Assembly: GCA_037893245.1 (NCBI GenBank)
Contig: JBAIAA010000101.1
Location: 930,001 to 994,000, forward strand
DNA: 64,000 nucleotides
Origin: Crossaster papposus
Lineage: Eukaryota > Echinodermata > Asteroidea > Velatida > Solasteridae
Reading direction: 5' to 3'
Below, piece by piece: positions 33,801 through 44,100 of the stretch. Each line of letters starts with the position of its first letter. Position 1 is the first letter of the stretch. Both the position numbers and the translations under genes were made by a program. The notes beneath the pieces are model-generated. The model worked only from the letters and a program-made list of their open reading frames with translations, made no database searches and had not been told where the DNA came from.

Positions 33801-36800
33801 TGAAGAGCACAGGTGAAAGACTGTCTCCCTGTGGCGAGCCAATAGATGTGACGAATTCAGCCGAGTAGGTCTTCATGACACGGACCTTCAACTTGGTATT
33901 TGCTAGTACTAGCCTCACAAGTCGCAATTCGTCGTCATTGCATCCTGCCTGATGGAGAACATCTAGTATTCTTGAGCGCTTTATGGTATCGAAAGCCTTG
34001 GACATATCTATGCCCATCTTGAAGAAATCCCAGTGTTTTGACATCACTACTGAGACGAGCATGCGTTGTGCCCAGACTATGTCTGCACAGCTCCTACCTT
34101 TCTTGAAACCGCTTTGATATGGTCCGGTAAAGATGTCGATCTTCTCCCGGATACGATTCAGTGTTATTGTGGACAGGATTTTACGGATACTGTTTAGTAG
34201 GACGATAGGTCGCAAGTTGGCAGGTGGACCAGGGGCCTTCTTGGGTTTTGGCAGTGCTATAAGTGTGCCTTGGCCGGTAGATTCAATAGAAACGTGGTGG
34301 TGGAATGCTGAGTTAATGATGGAAGCAACAAGTGGTGACACAACATCGTTGGCATATTTGAACAATTCATTGGGGATTCCATCAGGTCCAGGTGAACGAC
34401 AGTTTTTCAGTGATGTTATAGCTTTACCAACCTCCCCAGTTGTGATGGGGGTCGTTAGTGGCCTTGGATCACCCGTAAAAGGCTCTAAACCGTCGGCGTC
34501 TGGGTCTGTAAGTTGTTTGCTGAACCATTCACGAATGGTATCAGCCTTGCCTTGGTCAGTTCCCATGAATTGTCCATCAGCATTGTGTACTGTGAGTGTT
34601 GGTGTCGGACCAGTTACCTTAAGAGCACGTGCAGCTCGGAACATTTTGCGACAGTCGTCTGTAGATGTGATGTCATCTGCCAGGGCATCTGCTCGTTCTA
34701 CTGCGAGTTCTCGTAGGCGCTTTTTGATCATGCGTAGTAGAGCATTGCGTTCCTTGCGAATGTTCGAACGATCTTCACTGAAGCTGCTTTGGTAGATGCG
34801 GAGTCTCATAGCCTTCTGTTGCAATGACAGGTCTCTCACCAATTGGTCTTCAGTGTGGCGTCTGCCACGGCAATTTGTCAGGACTCCAACAGTTTCAGTA
34901 GCTGATGTTCCCATTTGCTTCAGTACATTGGACAGGGCATCATTATTGTCATGGCCAATATGGATACCTTCCAGGTTGGCCTGCAGGCACTGTCTGTAGG
35001 CATTTTGGGTTGAGGCATCACTTGCGAGCCTGTAGAGGTCGTACCTGACTGGGCCGCGACCTTTCGGGCGATGTCTATGTGTCAGACATATGCGATTAAG
35101 TTGCAGCCGTGTAACTACCAGTTTATGGTCGGAGTTGAGATCACATCCTCCATACGAACGAGAATCGCTTAGCATGGGTTTAGTTGTCTGTTTGCAAAGC
35201 ACAAAGTCTATCTGGTTGAAGACCAGTTTGGTAGCTTTGGAGTTGGGCCGTCTTTTAGGGGCAGCGATGTGTCCGGTCCAAGTTGTACGGTGTCGGCAAG
35301 GGTGTTTGAAGGCCGTGTTTGTTGCAAATAGGCCGTGGCTACTGATGAATTGTACCAGACGGTCACCATTGTTGTTTCGGGTACCTGTTCCGTACAATCC
35401 TATGCATGGGCCTAGTCCTGATCCAATGTCTAACTGGTTTAGTTTGCCAAGTTTGGAGTTGAAATCGCCGCATACGAAAAGAAGCCATCTAGATGGCACT
35501 TCGATGGCATGACCCAGTTCTTCGTAGACAGTGTCTAACAGTGATGGGTCTTCCCGAGCTCTTTCTGATGTAGGGCCGTAGACATTTACTATGCGACATT
35601 TGGCCGTTGAGCCATTTCTCAGGGGAAGTGACATATCGATGGTTGCAATGCGGTCGCTTACATATCCATAGCTGATGACATGGTTTAATATTCTAGGGCC
35701 GATGACAAATCCTAGTCCATGATGCACAGTGTGCTTTTGTTGCATCAGTATTATTTTACTTTATTAGATGTTGCATGCCGCCACGCATATCATCCGTCTG
35801 CGCTAGCTGCCGAGTGCTGAAAATGACGCGACGCGTGGATTCCGCGCGCTAGAGGGCGCTGACGCCGATGTAAAACTCGTGTAGTTCGTGTCAGTATTTT
35901 CCTTGGTTGTTGACCGCATCGCGCAATTTAAGTTTATTTTAATTTAAGTGTGCGCGCAAACTTGAACAAAATAAATCTCCGCCCGCAGTTTTTAAAATTT
36001 GTGTGCGCAAATTTAAAAAATGCGCGTTTTTAAAAAATGCGCTTAACAGCCCTAGACCGAATTACTGGCCTCCTAGTTATCGCTCTTTTAACATTTGGGC
36101 ATTATCTTGCTACAGATAAGGCCCGAATGTTAAAAGAGCGATAACTAGAGGCCAGTAACTCGGTCTAGTTTAGCCCCAGTCAAGTTTCTTACTTTCTGCT
36201 TAACATTTATCTTTGGCAGTTAATTGGGAGCTGTAGGCTAGGCATATATGGATATAAAAATATTTTACTTTATTAGAGTTTAATTTCCAACATTTTTTAG
36301 GCATTGGGCATTGTTTGTGTAACCGGCGAAATATTTAAATTATGTTTTTCAGCAACCTTTAACCCTAACTCCCTCACCATTGTTATTGAACAATACAATT
36401 CCTTCAAAATCCTCAAACTAAGCTTCCTTTGTTGTGTAGGGAGTTAGGGTTAATCTTTATTTTAAATTTAAGTGATAAACTGTATGTTAGTGTGTTTGAA
36501 CATTTTACAATTTAATAGCTTTTTGACATATTCTGGATCAATTTTATTTCCAAGTATAAATCGATATTTTCTTTATTTGTATGTACATTGTACATGTACA
36601 TAACCTAGGGCTATAGAGCCACTGTGAGAAAATCTTATCTTTGCCCTCACAGGGTCGCAACCACATTCCAATCCTCTAAGTAATCACCATTGTGACCATA
36701 CCCACTGCCCCCAACTCATTATTATTCATTAGGTTTTATAGTTACTCTTGTTTATTGCCCCTTGTAATCCCTTGATAGTTGAATGAATAAAAACATGAAT

Positions 36801-39800
36801 TCAAGACTTGAAGAGCCCGTTTCCATCTGTCACATTTGTTAGTGCTCTTAATTGGTATTTGCATCTTTTCTTGTATGATACAGGATTCAGAAGATGCAAG
36901 TGTTGCCAAGAAGAGAAGATCGGATGCTGCTGATGAGTCTGAGCCTGGCATGTCTGGAGATGCTGAGACACAGAGCCCTGAAGATCGCAATGAAGTAGCA
37001 GAAACAGATGATGGACATGATGAAGAAGAGTCAGAAGACAAGGATATAGGCCTAGGTACCATGAATTATTATTACTGTTGTTGGCCATGTTTTTTGGTTT
37101 TTTTACTGTATTTTTTGTGAATATTGGCTGCAGTTCAAGACTTTTAACCCTAACCCCCTAGGCCTTACTTTGGGCTAAAGAACTGCGTACTACAGAATAC
37201 TACTTAGTATTTTGTAGCACTGGGTCTCTCCGTGACTGATGATTGGGTGTGTACTGACCTATGGTACTGACAGAGTACAGATACTGCCAACTACAAAATA
37301 CTAATAGTGGCAATACATGTCAGTAATACTTACCTGGCAAAAAATGCAGTAGTCCAGCCTTGACCCATTGCTGTGTCCCAAGGGACAATTTTTGCTGTAG
37401 AGTTTAGAACACTCTACACAGTATACAAGGACCATGCACACTCAGCAAGCAGAGGGACCCAATGCTAAAAAGTACTAAGAGTGCAATTAGGGGTGAAGTA
37501 CCAAATACTAAAAATTACTACAGGCATTGCACACAAGTCAGTGAGAGTACTGCATACTACTTTTTACTACTAGTAGTAAAAAGTAGCATTAGGTAGGGTT
37601 AGGGTTAAAAGACTTTTTCTTGCTTCTATGATATCGGATATCTTTACAAAAAAAATGTGTGATTCATATTTCCTGAAAAACTGATCCATCAAACAATTAA
37701 TTGTTCAAATTTATATTATATGTTGTGATGCCAGATAGCAGAGACATTACCCAGCCTGTTGTGACACCAGATAGCAGCCTAGAAAGTCAAGACATTACCG
37801 AGCCTGCCACACCTCCAAATCTCAATCCGAGAGAGGAAATCAAGTGGAAATTCAAGATGGAAATGCCGGAGGATTTCTATGACTTTTGGGAATTTTGTAA
37901 AAGTCTCGACAAGAAAAACCCAAAAGGTATGCAATGAGTATAGAATGTTCCACCTTTGGTCATAAGCCCCGCCCACTTTTGGCTTGTGTACTAGTGTGTA
38001 CATGTACAATTCACGCAGTTCTTGTGACCGAGTTTAATTTGACCAACCTATACTGACTGGTCACCAGGGGCCAATTTCACGGAGCTGCTAAGCACAAAAA
38101 TTTGCTTAGCATAAAAATTTGTCCTTGGTAAAAACAAGGTTACAGACCAAATTTTCACGTGATCTTTATTGTTTTTGACTGATAATCAGCTGGTGTTTTG
38201 CTTAGCATGAAAAACATGTAGAATTTTGGCTGATAATTTGTTTTTAATGAGCAAGACATTTTTGTGCTAAGCAAATTTTTGTGCTTAGCAGCTCCGTGAA
38301 ATTGGCCCCTGATCTCATTGGTCAATGTGCGCTCTTTGATTGAAACACATGGAAAGTCCATTACTCTCAGAAATTAATTCATTCTATCATCCATAGATAG
38401 AGGACTACTATTCATAGAACACCGAGATGATATTTAACCCAGTTTATGTGTTTTTTTCCCTTCAATGTTCAGATGCACTCAAGGCCTCTCTTGGTCTACA
38501 GCTAGTGGGCCCCTATGATGTGCTGGCTGGGGGCCTCGAGAGAACCTCTCAGTCTAAGAGATCGTCCTATTGTCTTCACTGGAGGTATTACTATGATCCG
38601 CCAGAGTTCCAGACAATCATACGTGGAGATGACACAACACAGCATCATCTTGGCTACTTCAGGTATAAGAGCAACTGGTCATAATTTAGTAAATAAAAAC
38701 ACCGTAATAATGCCAGTTCTGGCCGCTAACAGTAGAAACATTCATTCGAGATCAAGGCCCATTTTGGATACACAAGGAAAAGTTTTACACAGAGCTTTCT
38801 TCTGTATTTGTTCTGGTTTGTTTCGGGGATGAGCCTAAGAAAATGCCGGTGTTAATTTAGTAAATAAAGGCACCCTAATAATGCCAGTTCTGGGTGCTAA
38901 CAGTAGAAACATTCATTCAAAAATAAGACCCATTTTTGATACACAAGGAATTGTTACACAAATCTTTCCTCCGACTTTGTTCTGGTTTTGTTTCAGGGAT
39001 GAGCCCAAGGAAATGCCGGTGTTTGTTGCGGCCAATTCAGCCAATAAAAATTGTTCCTTCTCCGCCCAGGGGGACAACATATTTGCTGCTGTTATGTGAG
39101 TATGACCATCTGAAGTTGGGTTGAAATTGTCCAATTTAAAATGGCATATCAAGCAGGGTACTTTTGGGTTGTACAAGGACTATTGGGGTAAGATCTTTTA
39201 AAGATCCCAGTTCGTGTACATGTTCAATGTACTGTCAACATGGCTGTAGCTTGACTATTTCCCAACAAAAATTAATGAATATCTCTGTCTTTTACTGCTT
39301 GTACAGATTACACATGGACACGTTGTGCAAAGCCACAAAAAACAAGTCGGAACATAAACAAATCCAGTCTCTTCAGAATCCGCTGGTTGACTGGGCCAAG
39401 AAGTGTGGTCACTCGCTGGAAAGCAAGACTCCAAGCATGAAGATCCGAGAGAAGAAAGTAGTCACCAAGACATTCCACGGTATAGGGATTGTTGTAACGG
39501 TCGATGCCAGTGGAGTTGGGTACCGGGAACTACCTGAAACAGATGGTAGGTTCTTGTTTAGGAGTCTTGGTCTAAGACATAAGTAATGGTCTGCGCGCTA
39601 TAGCATGGCCGATTTTCATAGTAGTGTGCCTTCACAAAGCAAACTTCTGTGAAACAAGCGGTACCTTACTCCAGCCTCCCATGTAGCAATTCTACAATTG
39701 CTCACAAGCGTCTTGAACCAAAACTACAATCATGGTGGAATGTAACTTTCTTATTAGTACTATTGAGTATCTATTGAAGAAAAAAAAATATTTACAAAAA

Positions 39801-40163
39801 ATGGGAGTTTGTATTCTAGAGTCGAGTTATTGACCTAACATTTTAACTTTTGTCCCTTACACAGCCAACCTGAAACGAATCTTGAAGAAAATTGCCGACA
39901 GTACGAACGAGGCCGAACGCAACAAGAGATTTGAACCGCTGGATGAGATCATTAGCTTTGTGCAGTTTGCCAATGATGAGTGCGATTACGGAGAGGGCTA
40001 CGAGCTTGGCATTGATCTCTTCATGTACGGCTCATCTGTCTTGCATGGGACCATCAGGAATATCCTACCCTTGGCCTACACGCTGCTACACAGAGATGAA
40101 TTTGGCAAGATACTGAAAGCGCATTTGGAGGATAGGAGAACAGAGGACTTGAGTATGATGTAG
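30845..40163 (+). CDS. HPF1: Histone PARylation factor 1 with N-terminal PBZ finger
   Basis: Nuclear cofactor that completes the active site of PARP1/PARP2 and switches ADP-ribosylation to serine. Seven exons: 30845-30967, 36884-37055, 37735-37926, 38473-38662, 38997-39095, 39307-39545, 39865-40163; all phases agree, 1314 bp, 437 aa. Residues 8-31 form a PAR-binding zinc finger (C11, C17, H24, H30; [17 protein letters not shown]). Residues about 42-140 are an acidic, low-complexity linker with KKRR. The HPF1 fold follows: [74 protein letters not shown] and [13 protein letters not shown]376 and E377 match the human catalytic D283/E284 pair. Human HPF1 (346 aa) lacks the finger. Intron 1 (5.9 kb) holds a LINE on the opposite strand. 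Polyadenylation signals AATAAA lie at 40559 and 40568. Confidence 0.95.
31410..31560. repeat. GGGCCCTTTTCCAAACC repeat
   Basis: Starts GGGCCCTTTTCCAAACC and runs through GGCTTCGGCT repeats. It resembles one end of the element at 45463-45700. The partner end is not clear. Confidence 0.45.
31847..31867. repeat. Poly-T/poly-G run
   Basis: T8 followed by G12 within HPF1 intron 1. Confidence 0.8.
32914..35745 (-). CDS. Non-LTR retrotransposon endonuclease-reverse transcriptase
   Basis: One uninterrupted frame of 943 codons on the minus strand in HPF1 intron 1. N-terminal part: apurinic-type endonuclease lacking its first strands (begins at [46 protein letters not shown], catalytic-type SDHKLV). 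Middle: reverse transcriptase with [60 protein letters not shown] and the active-site box YADDVDFI. C-terminus: thumb and a C-terminal segment with H.RR.LRIITG. An in-frame TAA upstream of the first Met shows the 5' end is truncated or broken. The architecture is RTE-like, but the clade call is uncertain. The long open frame implies a young insertion. It is not part of HPF1. Confidence 0.9.
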   Translation of the reverse strand: MQQKHTVHHGLGFVIGPRILNHVISYGYVSDRIATIDMSLPLRNGSTAKCRIVNVYGPTSERAREDPSLLDTVYEELGHAIEVPSRWLLFVCGDFNSKLGKLNQLDIGSGLGPCIGLYGTGTRNNNGDRLVQFISSHGLFATNTAFKHPCRHRTTWTGHIAAPKRRPNSKATKLVFNQIDFVLCKQTTKPMLSDSRSYGGCDLNSDHKLVVTRLQLNRICLTHRHRPKGRGPVRYDLYRLASDASTQNAYRQCLQANLEGIHIGHDNNDALSNVLKQMGTSATETVGVLTNCRGRRHTEDQLVRDLSLQQKAMRLRIYQSSFSEDRSNIRKERNALLRMIKKRLRELAVERADALADDITSTDDCRKMFRAARALKVTGPTPTLTVHNADGQFMGTDQGKADTIREWFSKQLTDPDADGLEPFTGDPRPLTTPITTGEVGKAITSLKNCRSPGPDGIPNELFKYANDVVSPLVASIINSAFHHHVSIESTGQGTLIALPKPKKAPGPPANLRPIVLLNSIRKILSTITLNRIREKIDIFTGPYQSGFKKGRSCADIVWAQRMLVSVVMSKHWDFFKMGIDMSKAFDTIKRSRILDVLHQAGCNDDELRLVRLVLANTKLKVRVMKTYSAEFVTSIGSPQGDSLSPVLFTCYLAAALSSIREASTRPNPPISSLGMPLEMEYADDVDFIDEEKETLDNILPIAAAKLKDVNLFMNEAKTEFTHVYLSDNRAGDYEDDPVRGDEQWRKSKILGSLLCSSSDVSARRVIGNIAFQSFWKIWIRKSKIPLSKKLRLYDAMCVSLMLYNCNSWAAPKAVMDKLDACHRRHLRIITGHRWPNSLISNDALYEMCDTVPLSIRVAKQRWSMFGHILRMSESVPAQTALDFAVIGCSQYRARKGRHCMNLLDVLRADLKTSGLGTLKSQKKLRELRMLATDKKQWLQLKKD
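36052..36168. mobile_element. Foldback of about 115 bp
   Basis: Arms CTAGACCGAATTACTGGCCT...AACATTTGGGC and GCCCGAATGTTAAAAGAGC...CGGTCTAG pair almost perfectly around a short loop. It abuts the right end of the 31016-36053 structure. Confidence 0.75.
36359..36453. mobile_element. TTAACCCTAACTCCCT-ended MITE, copy 3
   Basis: 95 bp with ends TTAACCCTAACTCCCTC and AGGGAGTTAGGGTTAA, in HPF1 intron 1. Confidence 0.75.
37144..37608. mobile_element. TTAACCCTAACCCCCT-ended MITE, copy 4
   Basis: 465 bp, ends TTAACCCTAACCCCCTAGG and AGGTAGGGTTAGGGTTAA. The interior is full of AGTACTNNNAGTA-like palindromes (TACTACTTTTTACTACTAGT). It lies in HPF1 intron 2, 89 bp after exon 2. Confidence 0.75.
38067..38309. 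mobile_element. MITE, GGGCCAATTTCACGGAGCTG ends, copy 2
   Basis: GGGGCCAATTTCACGGAGCT at the left, AGCTCCGTGAAATTGGCCCC at the right, in HPF1 intron 3. Matches 23779-24002. Confidence 0.9.
38683..39025 (+). repeat. 171-bp tandem duplication over the HPF1 intron 4/exon 5 border
   Basis: Unit 1 (38683-38853) and unit 2 (38854-39025) both run from AATTTAGTAAATAAA to GATGAGCC(C/T)AAGRAAATGCC. Unit 2 carries the real acceptor (TTTCAG) and exon 5. Unit 1 carries a copy of the first 27 or so bases of exon 5, with the acceptor mutated to TTTCGG. Confidence 0.9.
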
Positions 40164-41176
40164 AGCCTGGCTGCCACAAGCTGTAATGATGATGCGAATT
40201 TGATTTTTGTTTTACTTTGATACCTCTCATTGTTACGTTATCACTGACACTAATTGACCAAACAATACATGTACAAGAAACCGTTCTTAACCAGTTCGCG
40301 GCGGGATTATTTTTAACGAAACTCGATCCGAAGCGTGTTCAGGCCGATAGTACTGGGAAGCACACCCAAATTTCCGGCCTTGCTCGCTGCTGACAGACAT
40401 TTCCGAACTTGGCGTGTTTATGCATCATCCGTTTTGAATTTGGTGAAAACTTTGCGCTTACAGTCGACTCCCGTTATAACGAACTCTGCGGGACCTCGTC
40501 AAAGTGTTTGTTATATCCGTTTACATATATGTCATCCGGCGCAAACTGGTTAATGTACAATAAAGACAATAAACTTAGATATTCATTTGTAATATTAGCA
40601 ACAGACCTTTTATTGTAGCATTAAAGGTATGAAGCAGTTTCATACTCAATTTCAGTACATAATGTAAACAAATCTATATGCAAATGTACATTAGAAACTC
40701 TAAGCTTTTGTAAATTAGATCTCTTGTTTATTTTGAATAAAAAAAAAAAACCACCTATCTAGTTTGCTAAAGAAAAATGAGGCTATGCCCCTAAATACAA
40801 TTCCCCTTTTTAAAAAGATGTTTGAGTTGTGAAGCACTGAATGTACACATGCAAAGTGTGTATGCAGTATATAAATGGCATATAAAATATAAAGATGCAC
40901 AGCATCAGTAAAATAAAACATAAATAAAAGTCACTGCAAAATTGATAACTCCAAACACATTTTGTAAAATGTATTGTGCTATTTTGAGAGCATTTTGAAT
41001 CACAATAATTTATGTGATCCATTTACAAAACATAACGACACTTCTTTATAATGACAATAATACAACACTCCCTCCACCAGCAACAAAGTTATGAATCCTG
41101 CTGTTGACTATTATACATATTCGAATTGTGTGCGTTTTAAATATACCGTACATGATTTCTTTGTTAGTGACACAGA
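40164..41176. other. Convergent HPF1/DELE1 3' intergenic space
   Basis: About 1 kb between the two stop codons. It holds the MITE 40289-40556 and AT-rich DNA with AATAAA signals for HPF1 at 40559 and 40568. No gene seen. Confidence 0.7.
40289..40556. mobile_element. TTAACCAGTTCGCGSCGG MITE, copy 1
   Basis: Starts TTAACCAGTTCGCGGCGG and ends CATCCGGCGCAAACTGGTTAA. Its family has copies at 42433-42603, 46133 (fragment) and 53012-53257. Its right end abuts the HPF1 AATAAA. Confidence 0.8.
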
Positions 41177-44100
41177 TCAAGTTACTGTGAGCCATGGGGT
41201 CGTGGCATGAAATCTATTTTCAACAAATCCACATGCTGCACTGTCTGCTTTCTCCTCTTCGTCTGCATTCTCGTCTCCGACTTGAAAACTGACCTTTGAA
41301 CTGCGACCTGCACTGGTCATATCACCTGTGTGTGATGGTCTGGAAGGCAGACTAAAGTAGTATGGTAGGAGTAGGTTTAGGTGTGATACAGAGACTTTGC
41401 CATTTCTGTAAAACTGTTGCCTTGTACTGTCCTTTATTGAGGCGTGAACAACTTTCCCCCCATTGTGTCCAAGACTAGGAGCTGAGACTGACACATGCAT
41501 TGATTTGTTGTTAACCTCCAGGGGCCCATGTTTATTTGAGCTCTCTTTTGTTGATGTCTCAGTTTTCTCATGTTCTGTATGCATGTTTGTCTGTGGCGCT
41601 TTGGTGTCAGAAGTGGGATTGCATAGCAACTGCTGCACAGATTCTGAAGCTCGTAGATGACCCATGTCGCTTGCCTGTTTGTAAAACTGTAAAGCTGACT
41701 CTCTGTTGGCAGGCAGTCCTAAAGACGAAAATGCATCGATGATTGCCATTACACATCAATTTTTAACATTTTTACATTTTAAAGATTATATTTGCAATGT
41801 GTGATGCATGATACAACAATAGTTTTAGGTGCAAATTTACTGAAAAGATTTCAAATTTTCTTTACGGAAATAAAAACAGATGCTAATAAAACAAAAATTT
41901 GTAAACATTTTAATGTGGACATTTTTAGCATGTGATCTCTGCTATAGCTTTAGGAATATAGAAAATAGCATTTCAACTCACCACCAATGCCAAGTTCATG
42001 GCATCTTGCTAGACTGTAGAGGGCCTCTGGTTGGTCTCTTAGAGCTGCCATGTGATAGAGTGATACTGCTTTGGCCTCATTCTTAGCCACACCCCACCCA
42101 TGTTCATAACAGAGCCCCAGATAGTACTGTGCGTCAGTGTCCTGTAAATCAAGGGTTTTGAAATAAGCTCGGTGATCTACTTCATTCAAACGTGCATGTT
42201 TATAATGCAAGAACCCAAAAGAAACTAGTTTTGTAATTGTTTGGGCACACCCTGGGGGAAGAAAGGTAATAAATATACTTGTGGGTCCAAAGTGGGTCCA
42301 GTCATGAATCCAATTAGTAATGATTGTAAAGGATACAAATACTGGACCTGAAAGTTTCAACCAGTCGGCAACTCAGTCACAGACCAATATGTTGGTATTT
42401 AAAGCCCAGAATGGATGGAAGTACATGTAGTTTTTAACCAGTTCGCGCCGGATGACGTATATAAAAGCAAAGTTTTCTCCAGATTTAAAACGGATGACGC
42501 ATAAACGTGCCACGACTTGCTCGTGACAGGTTTATCAGTCATCCGTTTTAAATTTCGAAAAAATGTTGCAAGAATACACGTCCTCCGATGCAAACTGGTT
42601 GAGGGAAACTTGATTTCACAATAATGCTGTAAATAAGACATCAGACATTATAATTTTGATTTCATCGTCTTACTTGGTTTTCGACGGCTTTCTGAAGACA
42701 TGTGGCTGCCTTTTCCTCATCTCTTTGGTCCTTGCTTTCAAGAAAATGAATACCGAGGTATCGGTTTGCCTGTAATAAAAATATGTTACATACATGTAGT
42801 TATGTACAATACTTGGTTCACTTAAATTATTGCATTGGATCAGTAAATTTGAGAAAATGTTTATCTCCAAATTTCTCCTTATATTATAAATATGCTTGGT
42901 TAATATAAATTAGGGTTTGTCCGTGCTTTTTCACTATGTTGCTAGACTCAACTGGCATGAAATTCGTCCAGTCCAGTGGACATGGTTTTGTGTAGACATC
43001 AGGAATCTAATATAATACAATGCAGTGCAGGTGCCAATATGTTAAATTCACCTGCGTAACACCTGCTTCTGCTGCCGAACCAATCAACTCCAATGCAAGG
43101 GATGTATCTTGTGGCAAGCCTCCCTTGCCCATCATATGAAACACTCCAAGGTTAAAATTGGCCAGAGGGTGACCTTGGGTGGTGGCTTCCTTGTACAGAT
43201 CAGCTGCCTTGTGAAATAAAACAAACAAGTTTGAAGCGTGTCAGCAAATATTATTTTCAAATATATTTTGTGTCGACCTTTACAAAAGAAAGTTTGTGTT
43301 AACTAAGTTGTTGAGTAATTAGTACATATTGAGCAATTAGATCTCAATTTTTGGTCATGTGACTGTCAGGTGACCACTGTGAGGAAATGTGCATGTGCAG
43401 GGCTTATTGCCCAATCTTGAATGCCCGGAAATCATCAAAATCTTCAACAGGAGTTACCTTTTTAAGATCTTGAGCCACTCCCTTGCCCTGTTCATAACAC
43501 ACAGCCAGGTTGAAGGTAGCCTTGTTGAACCCAACCTTGCAACCCTCGGCAAAGTGTCCGGCTGCCTCTTGCGGGCATCCCGATTGGGCCTTCTTCACAC
43601 CCAAGCTGTTGTGGGCCTGGCCCAAAGTCTGATTGGTCACGGCCTGGAGCTGAGCGACAGCGGCCGCTAGAGGTGTCTCGGAACTCGAGTCTGGAATCTT
43701 AGCCTGTAATTTGACGACATAAGAACATCTGAATAACGAGGTTGCCAATATTTTATTAGAGAGACGTCGCTGCTTTTATTTGTTTCTTTTCTGGAATTTT
43801 CTTTTCACCAAATCTCACCTTTGGTTGAGTTTCATTAGGCTTGGGTTCCCCCTGCTTTCCTTCTATTTTGCTGAGGAGGCTCAATGGGCTAATGGGCTTG
43901 TGCAATATGTCTGCCACCGACGCAAGGATCTTCTTCCTTCCTCCGCTGCTGTCTTCTGGGAGGGCTGACGCTGTCAAGACTCGGCAGAGATGAAGACTGA
44001 ATACAAGGGCTGTACCCTGTATGGAGTTGAAAGAAAGCACAAGCTTAAAGGTAGAATACACAATTTGCAAATATCGAAAATATTTACTACCGAATTATTA

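Larger units (their letters stand above)
31016..36053. mobile_element. Possible TIR element (AGCGCATTTTT arms) enclosing a LINE
   Basis: TTTAGCCCTGTTGAGCGCAT at 31014 is mirrored by ATGCGCTTAACAGCCCTAG ending near 36054. Both flanks hold about 140 bp of inverted, GCGCAAATTT-rich sequence. The simplest reading is a foldback element of about 300 bp opened by insertion of the retrotransposon and other repeats. It lies in HPF1 intron 1. Confidence 0.45.

Noticed and set aside
34133-35512. Plus-strand frames of 140-220 codons
   Set aside because: Antisense shadows of the 943-codon retrotransposon frame; no domain.
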